From CBDCFT01 sp965216365 (lineage in GTDB: Bacteria; Pseudomonadota; Gammaproteobacteria; Arenicellales; CBDCFT01), in contig CBDCFT010000010.1 of assembly GCA_965216365.1 (NCBI GenBank), positions 1-64,000 of the forward strand: DNA of 64,000 nucleotides, given 5' to 3'. Positions 9,052 to 19,123 of the stretch are shown here, one piece after another. Each line of letters opens with the position of its first letter. Within the stretch, counting starts at the first letter, position 1. The notes beneath the pieces were generated by a model. That model was not told where the DNA came from. It searched no databases and saw only the letters and a list, made by a program, of their open reading frames with translations. Made by a program: the position numbers and the translations under genes.

Positions 9052-12000
9052 ATGACTAACAGAGACAAACGAATAACCGCTCTTCATCATGCATTAACCG
9101 AACGCATCCTGGTTATGGATGGTGCTATGGGCACCATGATTCAAGCGTTGAAGTATTCCGAGGACGACTTTCGTGGCGAGCGGTTTAAAAGTCATTCCCG
9201 CGAGTTACGCGGCAATAACGATTTGCTGACTCTGACACAACCGCAAGCCATAAAAGATATTCACGCTGCGTTCCTGGAAGCGGGTGCGGATATTCTCGAA
9301 ACCAACACCTTTAATTCGAACTCCATATCACAAGCTGACTACGGTCTCGAGGACATTGTTTACGAATTGAACTATGAAGCGGCGCGCTTGGCGCGGGAAG
9401 CCGCGGATGAATTTTCTATTGCCGACCAAGCGCGTTGGGTAGCGGGGGTTTTAGGTCCGACCAGCAAAACAGCATCTATCTCGCCCGATGTAAATGATCC
9501 GGGTTATCGCAATACGAACTTCGATGAGTTGCGTGAGATTTACACGCAGGCGGTGCACGGTTTGGTCGAAGGCGGTGTTGATATCATTCTGGTTGAAACC
9601 GTGTTTGACACGCTGAATGCAAAAGCCGCGTTGTTTGCAATCGACGAATATTTCGAACAAAACAACATTCAATTGCCCGTCATTGTATCCGGTACGATCA
9701 CCGATCAAAGCGGCCGGACCTTGTCCGGACAGACCACGGAAGCCTTCTGGTATTCGATGCAGCATGCCCAACCGGTCGCCGTGGGTTTGAACTGCGCATT
9801 GGGGGCAAAGGAATTACGGCAGTATGTCGATGCGTTGGCGACGGTAGCAGATACTTATGTCAGTGTTCATCCGAATGCCGGTTTGCCGAATGAGATGGGC
9901 GAGTATGACGATACGCCGGAAAACATGGCGCAGGTTTTGGGTGAGTTCGCTGCGTCGGGTTTGGTGAATATTGTCGGCGGTTGCTGTGGGACAACGCCAA
10001 AACATATTTGCGCGATTGCGAAGGCGGTTAAAGAACATCTACCACGAAAAATTCCACAATTAGAAAAAAGCTGTCGTTTGTCCGGGCTTGAACCATTTAC
10101 TATCGGTGCGGACAGTCTGTTTGTGAATGTGGGCGAACGCACCAACGTCACCGGTTCGATTAAATTCGCCAAGCTGATCGCCGATGAAGATTACGATACG
10201 GCTATCGGTATCGCGCGCGAGCAAGTTGAAAACGGCGCGCAGATTATCGATGTAAACATGGATGAAGGCATGCTGGATTCCGAAGCCGCCATGCAACGTT
10301 TTTTGAATCTTATTGCAGGCGAACCGGATATCAGTCGCGTTCCCGTGATGATCGATTCGTCCAAGTGGTCGGTGATCGAAGCAGGACTCAAATGCGTTCA
10401 GGGCAAGGGCTTTGTCAATTCCATCAGTCTTAAAGAAGGCGAAGAAGCATTTATCGAGCAGGCGCGAAAAGTGCGGCGTTATGGCGCCGGCGTTGTGGTG
10501 ATGGCGTTCGATGAGCAAGGACAGGCGGAGACCACTGAGCGCAAGGTCGAAATTTGCGAGCGTGCCTACAAAATTCTAACGGAAACAGTCGGATTCCCCG
10601 CGGAAGATATCGTCTTTGATCCGAATATCTTCGCGGTCGCCACGGGGATCGATGCGCACAACGATTATGCCAAGGCGTTTATCGAATCCACGCAGGAAAT
10701 TAAACGACGTTTGCCCCATGTGAAAGTATCCGGTGGTGTGTCTAACTTGTCGTTTTCATTCCGTGGCAATAATGCCTTGCGCGAGGCCATGCATTCGGCA
10801 TTCTTATATCATGCGATTAAGGTGGGTCTGGACATGTCTATTGTGAATGCCGGAAAGTTGCCGGTGTATGAAGATATTCCACCTGATGTTAAAGAACGCA
10901 TAGAAGACGTGTTGTTTAATCGACGCGCAGATGCGACGGATCGGTTGCTCGAAATCACCGATTCGGTCAAGGGCCAGGCGCAAGAGCAGAAGACTGACCT
11001 CAGTTGGCGCGAGAACAACGTGCACGATCGATTAGTCCATGCGTTGGTGCATGGCATCGACGAGTTCGTAATAGAGGACACCGAACAAGCGCGCATCGCA
11101 GCTAAGCGGCCATTGCACGTTATCGAAGGGCCATTGATGGACGGCATGAATGTAGTGGGCGATCTGTTTGGTGCCGGTAAAATGTTTTTGCCACAAGTCG
11201 TCAAAAGCGCGCGGGTAATGAAAAAAGCCGTAGCCCATTTGGAGCCGTTCATGGAAGCGGAGAAAGAAGACGGCAAACGCGAAAGCGCGGGGAAAGTGGT
11301 CATGGCGACGGCGAAAGGCGATGTGCACGACATCGGAAAAAATATTGTCGGCGTGGTTTTGCGTTGTAACAACTACGAAGTTATCGACCTCGGAGTAATG
11401 GTACCGAGTGCCAAAATTCTTGAAACTGCGCGTGAAGAGGGTGCCGATATCATCGGTGTATCCGGTTTGATTACGCCAAGCCTCGATGAGATGTGTCACG
11501 TCGCCGCCGAGATGGAGCGCGAAGGGTTTGAATTGCCGTTGTTAATCGGTGGCGCAACAACCAGCCGTGTTCACACCGCGGTAAAAATCGAACCCAACTA
11601 CAATGGTCCGGTGTTGTATGTGCCGGACGCATCGCGCGCCGTGGGTGTTGTCACTTCGTTAGTCGGCGAGCAAAAAGACCAACTCGTTAAATCGACACGT
11701 ACAGAATATGAAGGCATTCGTATTCAGCGTGCCGCGCAACGCAAGGAAGCACGCCGGGTAACGCTTGCCCAGGCGCGTGGCAATCGAATGGACATCGATT
11801 GGCAATCCTATTCACCAACCGTTCCGGAATTTACCGGGACGAGAACGTTCGAAAGTTACGATCTTGCCGAGTTAGTCGATTACATCGATTGGACGCCGTT
11901 TTTCCGTTCCTGGGATTTGGCTTGCGTTTACCCGCGTATTTTACAGGACGAAAAAGTTGGTGAAGCAGCGCGGCAACTGTTCGACGATGCGCAAGCGCTG

Positions 12001-12759
12001 TTACAGCGCATTATTCAAGAACAATGGTTTGAGGCAAAAGCTGTCATCGGATTCTGGCCGGCCAACAGTACGTATCGTGATGACATTAAGATATACAAGA
12101 ATGAATCGCATGATGAGGTGTTGACGGTGTTTCATACCCTGCGCCAACAAATGGTACGTGACCGCGGCCGACGCAACCTGGCATTGTCGGATTTCATTGC
12201 GCCGGAAGAAAGCGGCGTTAATGATTATATCGGCGGATTCGCTGTCACTACCGGATTCGGCGTTGATGAGAAAGTAGCCGAGTACGAAGCTAAACACGAC
12301 GACTACAATGCCATCATGTTAAAGGCTTTGGCGGATCGTTTGGCCGAAGCCTTTGCCGAGCGCATGCACGAACGCGTGCGTAAGGAATTCTGGGCCTACG
12401 CGCCGGATGAATCGCTCGATAATATCGCGTTGATCAAGGAGGCCTACCAGGGCATTCGCCCGGCACCCGGTTATCCGGCTTGTCCGGATCATACGGAAAA
12501 GGGTTTGTTGTTTGATTTATTGAATGTTGAACAAAACACCGGTATATCCTTGACGGAGAGTTTCGCCATGACGCCGGCGTCATCGGTCAGCGGTTTGTAT
12601 TTCTCGCATCCCGATAGTCGCTACTTTGGTGTCAGCAAAGTAGAGCTAGATCAGGTCGAGGAATACGCTCAGCGTAAAGGCATGAGTGTAGACGAAGTTG
12701 AACGCTGGCTGGCGCCTGTCCTCGGGTATGATCCGAAGTTAAATGTGAACGTAGCTTAG
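9052..12759 (+). CDS. metH: cobalamin-dependent methionine synthase
   Basis: Transfers a methyl group from methyl-THF to homocysteine through cobalamin. At 1235 residues it is full length, with four modules in the usual order. The homocysteine domain (about 1-330) has zinc ligands Cys248 and Cys311-Cys312 in GGCCGTTPKH. The pterin domain (about 355-620) has VGERTNVTGS and FVNSISLKEGE. The B12 domain (about 650-890) has DVHDIG with the axial ligand His759. The reactivation domain (about 900-1235) has PAPGYPACPDHTEKGLLFDLL. It is the last gene of the methyl-cycle run on the plus strand. All active-site motifs that can be recognised by eye are intact. Confidence 0.98.
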   Translation: MTNRDKRITALHHALTERILVMDGAMGTMIQALKYSEDDFRGERFKSHSRELRGNNDLLTLTQPQAIKDIHAAFLEAGADILETNTFNSNSISQADYGLEDIVYELNYEAARLAREAADEFSIADQARWVAGVLGPTSKTASISPDVNDPGYRNTNFDELREIYTQAVHGLVEGGVDIILVETVFDTLNAKAALFAIDEYFEQNNIQLPVIVSGTITDQSGRTLSGQTTEAFWYSMQHAQPVAVGLNCALGAKELRQYVDALATVADTYVSVHPNAGLPNEMGEYDDTPENMAQVLGEFAASGLVNIVGGCCGTTPKHICAIAKAVKEHLPRKIPQLEKSCRLSGLEPFTIGADSLFVNVGERTNVTGSIKFAKLIADEDYDTAIGIAREQVENGAQIIDVNMDEGMLDSEAAMQRFLNLIAGEPDISRVPVMIDSSKWSVIEAGLKCVQGKGFVNSISLKEGEEAFIEQARKVRRYGAGVVVMAFDEQGQAETTERKVEICERAYKILTETVGFPAEDIVFDPNIFAVATGIDAHNDYAKAFIESTQEIKRRLPHVKVSGGVSNLSFSFRGNNALREAMHSAFLYHAIKVGLDMSIVNAGKLPVYEDIPPDVKERIEDVLFNRRADATDRLLEITDSVKGQAQEQKTDLSWRENNVHDRLVHALVHGIDEFVIEDTEQARIAAKRPLHVIEGPLMDGMNVVGDLFGAGKMFLPQVVKSARVMKKAVAHLEPFMEAEKEDGKRESAGKVVMATAKGDVHDIGKNIVGVVLRCNNYEVIDLGVMVPSAKILETAREEGADIIGVSGLITPSLDEMCHVAAEMEREGFELPLLIGGATTSRVHTAVKIEPNYNGPVLYVPDASRAVGVVTSLVGEQKDQLVKSTRTEYEGIRIQRAAQRKEARRVTLAQARGNRMDIDWQSYSPTVPEFTGTRTFESYDLAELVDYIDWTPFFRSWDLACVYPRILQDEKVGEAARQLFDDAQALLQRIIQEQWFEAKAVIGFWPANSTYRDDIKIYKNESHDEVLTVFHTLRQQMVRDRGRRNLALSDFIAPEESGVNDYIGGFAVTTGFGVDEKVAEYEAKHDDYNAIMLKALADRLAEAFAERMHERVRKEFWAYAPDESLDNIALIKEAYQGIRPAPGYPACPDHTEKGLLFDLLNVEQNTGISLTESFAMTPASSVSGLYFSHPDSRYFGVSKVELDQVEEYAQRKGMSVDEVERWLAPVLGYDPKLNVNVA

Positions 12760-12965
12760 CGATTCGAGTTCGATTCGAATAAAATTCAACAACTGCGACT
12801 CCACGTTGTGAAATACTGACGGTATGCGCTTAGGTAAAGGAAACGTGCTTTATTGTTAGTCGGTACACGGGGCGTACAGGGGCCAGCTTGCTGGCGAATA
12901 AGAAATCGTTAAGAACTGCAGGTTATACGTATCTTCTGCTGTGGATATGGATTTCGGCTGGTACT

Positions 12966-13011
12966 GTTCGCAACCAAGTCTGCCCCTGCGTAGGCAGAGG
13001 GTCGCTCCCAC
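12966..13011 (-). repeat. REP-like element, long variant
   Basis: On the minus strand this reads GTGGGAGCGACCC, an insert containing CAGGGGCAG, then CTTGGTTGCGAAC. The same layout recurs at 41209-41253 on the plus strand. It looks like the common GTAGGAGCGACC-GGTCGCGAA element with an internal insert. It lies in the 366-base gene-free stretch between metH and the agmatinase-like gene. A degenerate copy (CAGCTTGCTGGCGAA) is near 12881-12897. Confidence 0.6.
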
Positions 13012-13125
13012 TGTCACTCTGATCAAACGGCGAACAATCCAGTATCTTGATATTATCGATTAGACCGACCGTATGTGTTTAGAATAGGTGGGCGCGGCAA
13101 GCATATTAGATAAAAGAGGGTAATA

Positions 13126-13443
13126 ATGAAGAAATCCGACTTCACACCAATCGATCCAGCGGTCGTTCCGCGTTTCGCCGATATCGCGACATTCATGCGT
13201 ACGCGGCGTCACGATATTTCTGAGCAAGTCGACATCGGTTTGGTTGGTGTGCCATTCGATATCGGGTTGAACTACCGTTCCGGCGCGCGTCAAGGCCCGG
13301 CTGGTGTCAGGGAAGCATCGCGTGTCATTCGTCGGGTGCATCCTTCCAGCGGCATCAAACCCTTCGAGATATGTAACGTCGCCGATCTCGGCGATGCGCC
13401 GGTCAATCCCATGAGCAAAGACAAATCGATCAGACATGATTGA
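13126..13443 (+). pseudogene. agmatinase-family ureohydrolase, N-terminal part (frame broken)
   Basis: First 105 residues of an arginase/agmatinase-family enzyme that releases urea from a guanidino compound. GLVGVPFDIGLNYRSGARQGPAGVREAS is the usual N-terminal signature. Translation runs into TGA at 13441-13443, and the rest of the gene continues two frames away from 13440. Removing one A near 13432-13434 and one A near 13449-13450 restores a continuous 316-residue protein reading SIDMIEEFFAALKANNILP across the junction, normal length for the family. Start ATG 13126 has an upstream GAGGGTAAT ribosome site. The exact substrate cannot be told from sequence. Confidence 0.8.
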
Positions 13444-14078
13444 AGAATTCTTTGCTGCAACTCAAGGCGAATAATATTTTGCCTATCGCAATCGGTGGCG
13501 ATCATACGATTCCGTTACCCATTCTACGAGCGCTGGCGAAAGATAAACCGGCGGGTGTACTGCATTTCGATGCCCATGCCGATACGCTGGATGAGATTTG
13601 CGGCGACAAGATCAATCATGCAACTTTTTTGCGCCGTGGCCATGAAGAAGACCTGGTCGATGCCTCGCGTGTGATTCAAATCGGCATGCGTGGTAGCCGC
13701 TTCGACGAAAACGATATTCAATATGGTTACGATGTGGGTTACACCATCGTGACTATGGACGAATACGAAGACATGGGTCGCGCCAAAGTAATCGAAAAAA
13801 TCGACTCAGTGCTTGGCGAAGGGCCGGTTTACATTTCGTTGGACATCGACGGGTTGGACCCCGCTTTCCTGCCCGGCACCGGCGTGCCGGAAATTGGCGG
13901 CATAACCCCTCGCGACGCTCAAGTCATCCTGCGTTCATTGCGCGGGCGCGAAATAATCGGTGCCGACATCAGTGAAGTCTCTCCTTGTTTTGATCCGACA
14001 GGAATTACCTGCGTCACGGTCGCCAACCTGATGTTTGAAATGTTGTGCATTATGGCCGATTCCATTGCAAATCGTTGA
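13440..14078 (+). pseudogene. agmatinase-family ureohydrolase, C-terminal part (frame broken)
   Basis: Continues the preceding fragment and carries the whole binuclear manganese site: IGGDHTIPLPIL, FDAHADT, the NHATFLRRG loop and SLDIDGLDPAFLPGTGVPE, then GADISEVSP. The catalytic residues are all conserved, so the gene was functional until recently or the break is a sequencing error. An independent TTG start at 13440 would overlap the first stop by four bases, but a protein without the N-terminal GxPxD loop is unlikely to fold. The two parts are best read as one gene. Confidence 0.82.
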
Positions 14079-14148
14079 AATTCGTAAAGTCGGTGGATGT
14101 CAGGAGAAGTGAACGTCAATTAAGCTAACAATCGATAGGAGTTTCCAA

Positions 14149-14652
14149 ATGGCCTGCCTGGGTGTTCACTTTGCGTTAGATGAGAAAGAGGTAATAAATC
14201 TTAAATCTATGGGTGACGAGCGGGAACGTCTTGAATACGTTACTGAAGAAATAGAGGAGATTTATTTTGATGGCGACAAGTTGTATTTGGCTGAGAGTGA
14301 TAAATCATGGGATGCGATGCATCGACTTCTTACGGACGGAGAATTAACATGGAATGGCGGAGAGTATCCGTTAAACCACACTATTCTTGGGGGTGAACTG
14401 CTTTATTCAAATAGTGATTACATTATGAGTTTAAAATCACCAAATCAAGTTATGGATGTTCATAACGCGTTAAAAGAATTAACAGAAGATGATTTCAAGA
14501 AAAGATACTTCAGGATAAATCCAGATAGTTACGGTTTTCCATTAAGTGATGAAGATTGTCAATACACTTGGGAATACTTTCACGATGTTAGAGAGCTATA
14601 TGTGCGGGCGACCATTGATGGGCGTTATGTTTTATTCACTGCAGATCAATGA
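14149..14652 (+). CDS. DUF1877 (YfbM-like) family protein
   Basis: A 167-residue acidic cytoplasmic protein without signal or membrane segments. The pattern YLAESDKSWDAMHRLLTDGE followed by PLNHTILGGELLY and a late DCQYTWEYFHDVRELYVRA matches the DUF1877/YfbM family, whose role is unknown. Start ATG 14149 has TAGGAGTTTCCAA upstream. The surrounding DNA is more AT-rich than neighbouring genes, and the gene stands alone between the agmatinase-like locus and an O-methyltransferase, so horizontal acquisition is possible. Confidence 0.8.
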   Translation: MACLGVHFALDEKEVINLKSMGDERERLEYVTEEIEEIYFDGDKLYLAESDKSWDAMHRLLTDGELTWNGGEYPLNHTILGGELLYSNSDYIMSLKSPNQVMDVHNALKELTEDDFKKRYFRINPDSYGFPLSDEDCQYTWEYFHDVRELYVRATIDGRYVLFTADQ

Positions 14653-14777
14653 TGGGTATCAATACAACTTCATTAGTTTAAGTCCAGCGCTAACTTGAGT
14701 AGAGCACAATGCATTTCTCGGATGAGAAGCCCATTGATTAAATCTATGGTAGAAGTAAATTTTCGTACGCAATCAGC

Positions 14778-15368
14778 ATGGAAGATCACAAACTTTCAAC
14801 ATTTCCCGCGGCTCTAGATTCCTTAGTCGTTGAAACTGAGGCCATGGGGTTCAATATGGCTTCGGAACCTAAGACTGGGACATTTCTCCGAGCGTTAGCT
14901 GCGTCAAAGCCCTGCGGTCGCTTCCTGGAGCTGGGCACGGGTACCGGTTTATCCACCGCATGGATTTTGGACGGGATGGATGAAACGTCGTCATTGATAT
15001 CCGTGGATAACGATGAGGACGTGCAAAAAATCGCACGTAAGTACTTGAATAATGATTCGCGCGTAGAATTTGTCTGTAAGGATGGCGCGTCCTGGTTAGA
15101 AAGAAATCAAAACGAGCAATTTGATTTCATCTTCGCGGATGCATGGCCTGGAAAATTCACGCACCTCGAGTTGGCGCTGAACATTTTATCCGTTGGCGGG
15201 TTTTATATTATTGACGATCTGCTTCCTCAAGATAGCTGGCCGGATGGCCATGCGCCAAAAGTGCCAAAATTGATTGCAGACCTGGAAAGCAAAACCAGTT
15301 TAGAATCGGTTTATATCAACTGGGCATCAGGATTGATGTTAGTGACAAAAACCAATAGGCCTGGGTAA
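14778..15368 (+). CDS. class I O-methyltransferase (Methyltransf_3-like)
   Basis: A 196-residue SAM-dependent methyltransferase. Motif I is FLELGTGTGLSTAWIL (about residues 53-68), followed by the SAM-ribose region SLISVDNDE and the acidic FDFIFADAWPGKFTHLELALNILSVGGFYIIDDLL. The FADAWPGK segment is typical of catechol- or caffeoyl-CoA-like O-methyltransferases, where Asp and Asn/Lys residues hold the metal and substrate. The start ATG is at 14778. It has no operon partner, and the substrate is unknown. Confidence 0.85.
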   Translation: MEDHKLSTFPAALDSLVVETEAMGFNMASEPKTGTFLRALAASKPCGRFLELGTGTGLSTAWILDGMDETSSLISVDNDEDVQKIARKYLNNDSRVEFVCKDGASWLERNQNEQFDFIFADAWPGKFTHLELALNILSVGGFYIIDDLLPQDSWPDGHAPKVPKLIADLESKTSLESVYINWASGLMLVTKTNRPG

Positions 15369-15386
15369 GGCGCAATGTATTGCGCC
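15369..15386 (+). terminator. hairpin directly after the O-methyltransferase
   Basis: A perfect 8-bp stem (GGCGCAAT, loop GT, ATTGCGCC) begins at the base after the stop codon. No T run follows closely, so it may stabilise the mRNA end or be a weak terminator. Confidence 0.35.
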
Positions 15387-15405
15387 GTATGGGATAAAAA
15401 TTAAT

Positions 15406-16410
15406 ATGCCGGGACATACGATTACTATCGACGCGCTCCAATATTCGAACTGGGATCGCTCCATATTTGAACAAATGCGGGCGGGCGGTCTGGATTGCGT
15501 GCATGTCACGATCGCGTATCACGAGACCTGCCGTGAGGCATTAATCAACATCGGAAAATGGAACAATCGATTTCGAGCAGCACGGCGATTTGATTATGCC
15601 GGTGTGTAACGCATCCGATGTGCATCGAGGCGCGGGATAGAAGGGAAGACAGGCGTCATATGTTCGGATTTCAGAATTGCTCACCTATAGAAGACGACTA
15701 TACGTTAGTTGAAATCTTCCATACGTTGGGCGTGCGCTTTCATGCAACTGTCGTATAACAATCAAAGTTTGCTGGCGACGGGATGTTACGAAGAAAATGA
15801 CCCGGGTATTACGCGGTTTGGCAAGCAGGTAATTCAGGAAATGAATCGCGTAGGCATGGTCATCGACATGTCGCACAGTGCCGAGCGGTCAACCCTGGAA
15901 GCCATCGACTTATCGCAACGACCCATAGCGATTACTCATGCGAACCCTACGTTCTTTCACGATGCGTTGCGTAATAAATCGGAGATGTAGTATTAAAAGC
16001 GCTTGGTGAAAGCAAGGGTATGTTGGGCTTCAGTCTTTATCCGTTTCATTTGAAAGAACGGACCGGATTGTTCGCTGGAAGATTTTTGTATCATGGTTGA
16101 ACGAACCGCCGAATTAATGGGTATCGACCAGATCGGCATTGGTTCCGACCTGTGTCAGAATCAACCGGATTCGGTAGTTGAATGGATGCGAACCGGACGC
16201 TGGAGCAAGCAGGTGGACTTTGGCGAAGGTTCCGCATCGAACGCGGGTTGGCCTGCGCAACCGCGCTGGTTTGAGAACAGCACACATTATTCAAACATAG
16301 AAGCAGGATTGCGCGAGCGCGGGTTTAGCGAGTACGATATTCGTAAGGTAATGGGATTGAATTGGTTGCGATTTTTTGAATCATCGTTTTCAACCGCTTC
16401 TAATGACTAA
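15406..16410 (+). pseudogene. membrane dipeptidase-like (peptidase M19 family) pseudogene
   Basis: Three same-frame segments (15406-15609, 15709-15990, 16093-16410) are parts of one renal-dipeptidase-like metalloenzyme. Recognisable blocks are TIDALQYSNWDRSIFEQMRAGG, LSYNNQSLLATGCYE, NRVGMVIDMSHSAERS, IGIGSDLCQN and a C-terminal VMGLNWLRFF. Between them, other frames supply the missing parts, for example EGKTGVI and IEDDYTLVEIFHTLGVRF. At least six small indels are needed, nearly all removals of single bases. Related enzymes occur in sarcosine/dimethylglycine loci of pseudomonads, and sarcosine oxidase lies 20 kb away. This is either real decay or poor base calling. Confidence 0.85.
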
Positions 16411-16430
16411 GCTTGTCCTACGTATCAATT

Positions 16431-16581
16431 GTCGTTCTGAACGAGCGAAGCGAATGAAGAGAAGCCAGTGCAGGGATACACGCGTTAGGCGTACCTAAGG
16501 ATGGAATCCAGAATTCGTGACTCCGCAACTGGACTCTTCGCGGAGCCTGCCCTGAGCGAAGTCGAATGGACTCAGAGTGAC
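16431..16581. repeat. intergenic palindromic repeat
   Basis: About 150 bases with roughly inverted ends (GTCGTTCTGA at 16431 and TCAGAGTGAC near 16572-16581). Internally it has CGAGCGAAGCGAATGAAG and CTGCCCTGAGCGAAGTCGAATG, a type of non-coding repeat widespread in gammaproteobacteria. Parts of the same sequence (CTTCGCTCAGGGCAGG) recur at 37198-37213. No gene is seen between 16411 and 16685. Confidence 0.55.
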
Positions 16582-16685
16582 ACGGTCCGGTAATTACTAA
16601 GGCTTGCGAGCATTTGTATATGGAGACGCTGTTAATGGATCTGGTAATGGAGATAACGGAACGACTATGTACTGAGTTTTCCTAA

Positions 16686-18413
16686 ATGTCCGTTGAATCT
16701 CACGAATTGATTTCGGCTATTAAAGCGGCCGAACTAAGACCGCCATCTAAAGTGATGCGTTTGAAGCGTCTGGGTGCGTTTCATCAAACGCGAATCAGTT
16801 TCGTGCGCAGCTTAATCCGGCAAATGGCGCGTGAGCAATGGCGAATAAAGACCGACCTGCATGATCTCGATGAAAACGGTTATGGCACAGTTGTGTATGC
16901 GGTCGATACACTCCATGGCCGGTACTCTTTTGTCGCTTTCTCGAATTATCTGGATGCGGCCGATCGTACCGATCGTGTTATCGCGGAGAAATGGGACACT
17001 ACTTTTGCTTTGGTAGAAGGTACACCGGACGACGTTGAAATCGAACGTCTTCGTGCCAACGTTAATTTGCAGGAAGCAGGGCGTTTCAGCGCACGTGATC
17101 TGGTTTTGAGCCGGGCCAATAAAAGCGTGCGTTTGTTTGACTATGTCATCGATTGCCTTGCGCGCGGCGAGCAACCTGACATACACAAACTCGGCGACGT
17201 AGGTTACTTGATGCGTACGACGGCAGTGTATGGCAATGGAAAATTCGGTATCGCGGATTTCGATAAATTGGATAAGGACGGGCCGTTCGCTCAACCGTTT
17301 CGCGCGCAAATGCTAGTCGTTTACTTGTCACGCCATCTGGCATTCGATCTCGTAGAACACGTTGCGCGTCAACGAAATCCGCGCAACGTGGTGGAACTTG
17401 ATCGCGAGTGCAAACGTTTGCTTGGCGTGGGTAATTCGACCGGTCTCGGTATGGCGCCGTTTCTGATGAGTCACCCGGGTTTGATTCATCAGTGGTTTTA
17501 TTGTCGCGAAGTAGCACTGGCACGTTCACGAAGTATGTCCTCTACACCGGAAACGGTAATCCGATTTAGCCGGTTACTTGACCGCGCTCACTCCCACTTT
17601 CGCGAGATTAAAACCAGCGACGAAATACAGCAACAGAAGAATAAGGAATTGGTTTCTAATATTCAGAGTTTTCTCGATTATCTAGCGGACAACGCCGAGG
17701 TGCATGAAGAACAGGGGCTTTGGAATCGTTTCATAGACTGGGCCGAACAACATTGTGGATTAGAGTTTCAGGAGTTGTTGGTGAGTCTAATAATCGAGTT
17801 GTACCCGGACCAGGTTGACGAATTGGAAAACAATCTTGGGGGTGATGACAATATCGAGATCGATCCACGCATGAAACTGGATGAGTTAACAAGCATTGTC
17901 AAACGTGACTATTCCTGGGCTTTAGGTGTCGACTACCATAACCCTGACAACAATCATTATTTCTGGTACGCGTCGGAAGAAAAAGAAGAACCTCGCCTGG
18001 GCGAACGTTACTCAGAACCTGGAGCAGAACAGGAACAACCGCTGGACATCGGACGCAGGGTGTCTCATCTGTACGATGAGTTGCATGCAATGCATGAACC
18101 GAAATTAAAGCAAACTGTCGCGGAGTTTTTACTGCAACGACCAAACTTCCGCGGGATAGTAGGTCGTGTGCAAACTATGAGTCGATTTCCCTACGGTGAA
18201 ATCAGGGACAATACGATTGCGCGTGATTGTCTGCCGATTGATATTCTACGCTGCAAGCTGGCGACTTTTGGTGCCAGCAAATTCGATCCCAAGTCCGATC
18301 GCTGGACCCGTATTACGTTATTCCAGGGTGCGCCGTTAGCCGATGAGTTGGACAGAGACGACGTTGACGACTGGGCGTTTCCTTGCATTCGGGATGATCT
18401 GAATTCACATTGA
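16686..18413 (+). CDS. conserved protein of unknown function, 575 aa
   Basis: A long, soluble, charged protein with no signal peptide or membrane segment. I do not recognise a named domain. Striking conserved-looking stretches are YLMRTTAVYGNGKFGIADF (about 178-196), QPFRAQMLVVYLSRHLAFDLVEHVARQRNP, LGVGNSTGLGMAPFLMSHP (about 253-271) and FPYGEIRDNTIARDCLPIDILR near the end. The Gly-rich NSTGLGMAPF motif could hold a cofactor or phosphate, but that is a guess. It heads a three-gene operon, and its stop overlaps the next gene's TTG start by four bases. It follows the dipeptidase pseudogene, so the four may once have been one unit. Confidence 0.8.
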   Translation: MSVESHELISAIKAAELRPPSKVMRLKRLGAFHQTRISFVRSLIRQMAREQWRIKTDLHDLDENGYGTVVYAVDTLHGRYSFVAFSNYLDAADRTDRVIAEKWDTTFALVEGTPDDVEIERLRANVNLQEAGRFSARDLVLSRANKSVRLFDYVIDCLARGEQPDIHKLGDVGYLMRTTAVYGNGKFGIADFDKLDKDGPFAQPFRAQMLVVYLSRHLAFDLVEHVARQRNPRNVVELDRECKRLLGVGNSTGLGMAPFLMSHPGLIHQWFYCREVALARSRSMSSTPETVIRFSRLLDRAHSHFREIKTSDEIQQQKNKELVSNIQSFLDYLADNAEVHEEQGLWNRFIDWAEQHCGLEFQELLVSLIIELYPDQVDELENNLGGDDNIEIDPRMKLDELTSIVKRDYSWALGVDYHNPDNNHYFWYASEEKEEPRLGERYSEPGAEQEQPLDIGRRVSHLYDELHAMHEPKLKQTVAEFLLQRPNFRGIVGRVQTMSRFPYGEIRDNTIARDCLPIDILRCKLATFGASKFDPKSDRWTRITLFQGAPLADELDRDDVDDWAFPCIRDDLNSH

Positions 18414-19123
18414 AAGTCTCGCTCAATGAACTGCATGTCAAGTGCCGCAACGCGTTTCGCGGATTAGGCTTCCCACCCGGTGCGGACGAGGAAGCGGCGT
18501 ACATAATCAGTTGGCTTGAGGTTCATGGGTTCGAAGGTCTCAGACAATTTGAAGGCGTTTGCGCTTGTTTAAAAAGGAATGCTTTTCCCGCAAGTGTTGA
18601 GTTTGCAAATAACAACACGATAGATTGTTCGCAATGTTGCGGGATTGCCGTCGCGCCTGGTGTTTTCGATTATCTTAGAAGCGACAATATTGAATCGGGA
18701 ACGAATGAGCTAACGCTTAATCACTGCAGTAAGGCAATATTGTTTTTGCCCTTGATCTTAAAGCACATTGATGCGCGGTATTTCTGGCAAGTGGAAGGCT
18801 TTGAGGAGACAAATAAAACACAAATTAAAATCGATGCAGCAAGTGAACGCATTGTTGTGACTTCGTTGAAGCAAGATTACGATCGTTCAAATGCGCAAAT
18901 CAGGATAAAGCGCGTCAGCATGCTGCCTTCGAGCGTAAATAAAAATGGCGAATATTTTACTTTCGCCAGCTTGCAGCAACGGGAGCAACATGTCATTGAG
19001 AATGGGCTTGATGTGGACGATAAGCAATGGCGATTCGTTTTGGATACGGCCAAGAAAGCCTTAGTGCCAGCGACAGACGAGTCACGGAAAAAAGGTGCTG
19101 GCGGTGGCGACTCGAATGACTGA
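18410..19123 (+). CDS. DUF3726 family protein
   Basis: A 237-residue protein starting at TTG 18410 (overlap TTGA with the upstream stop). The opening MKVSLNELHVKCRNAFRGLGFPPGADEEAAYIISWLEVHG is the typical start of the DUF3726 family, which supports the unusual start codon. Function is unknown. A cysteine pair occurs in SQCCGIAV. The C-terminus ends in a charged, Gly-rich tail. Translational coupling to the 575-residue protein and overlap with the next gene argue that the three act together. Confidence 0.78.
   Translation: MKVSLNELHVKCRNAFRGLGFPPGADEEAAYIISWLEVHGFEGLRQFEGVCACLKRNAFPASVEFANNNTIDCSQCCGIAVAPGVFDYLRSDNIESGTNELTLNHCSKAILFLPLILKHIDARYFWQVEGFEETNKTQIKIDAASERIVVTSLKQDYDRSNAQIRIKRVSMLPSSVNKNGEYFTFASLQQREQHVIENGLDVDDKQWRFVLDTAKKALVPATDESRKKGAGGGDSND

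Noticed and set aside
10060..10518. 152-codon minus-strand frame within metH
   Set aside because: Antisense shadow of the conserved pterin-binding domain.
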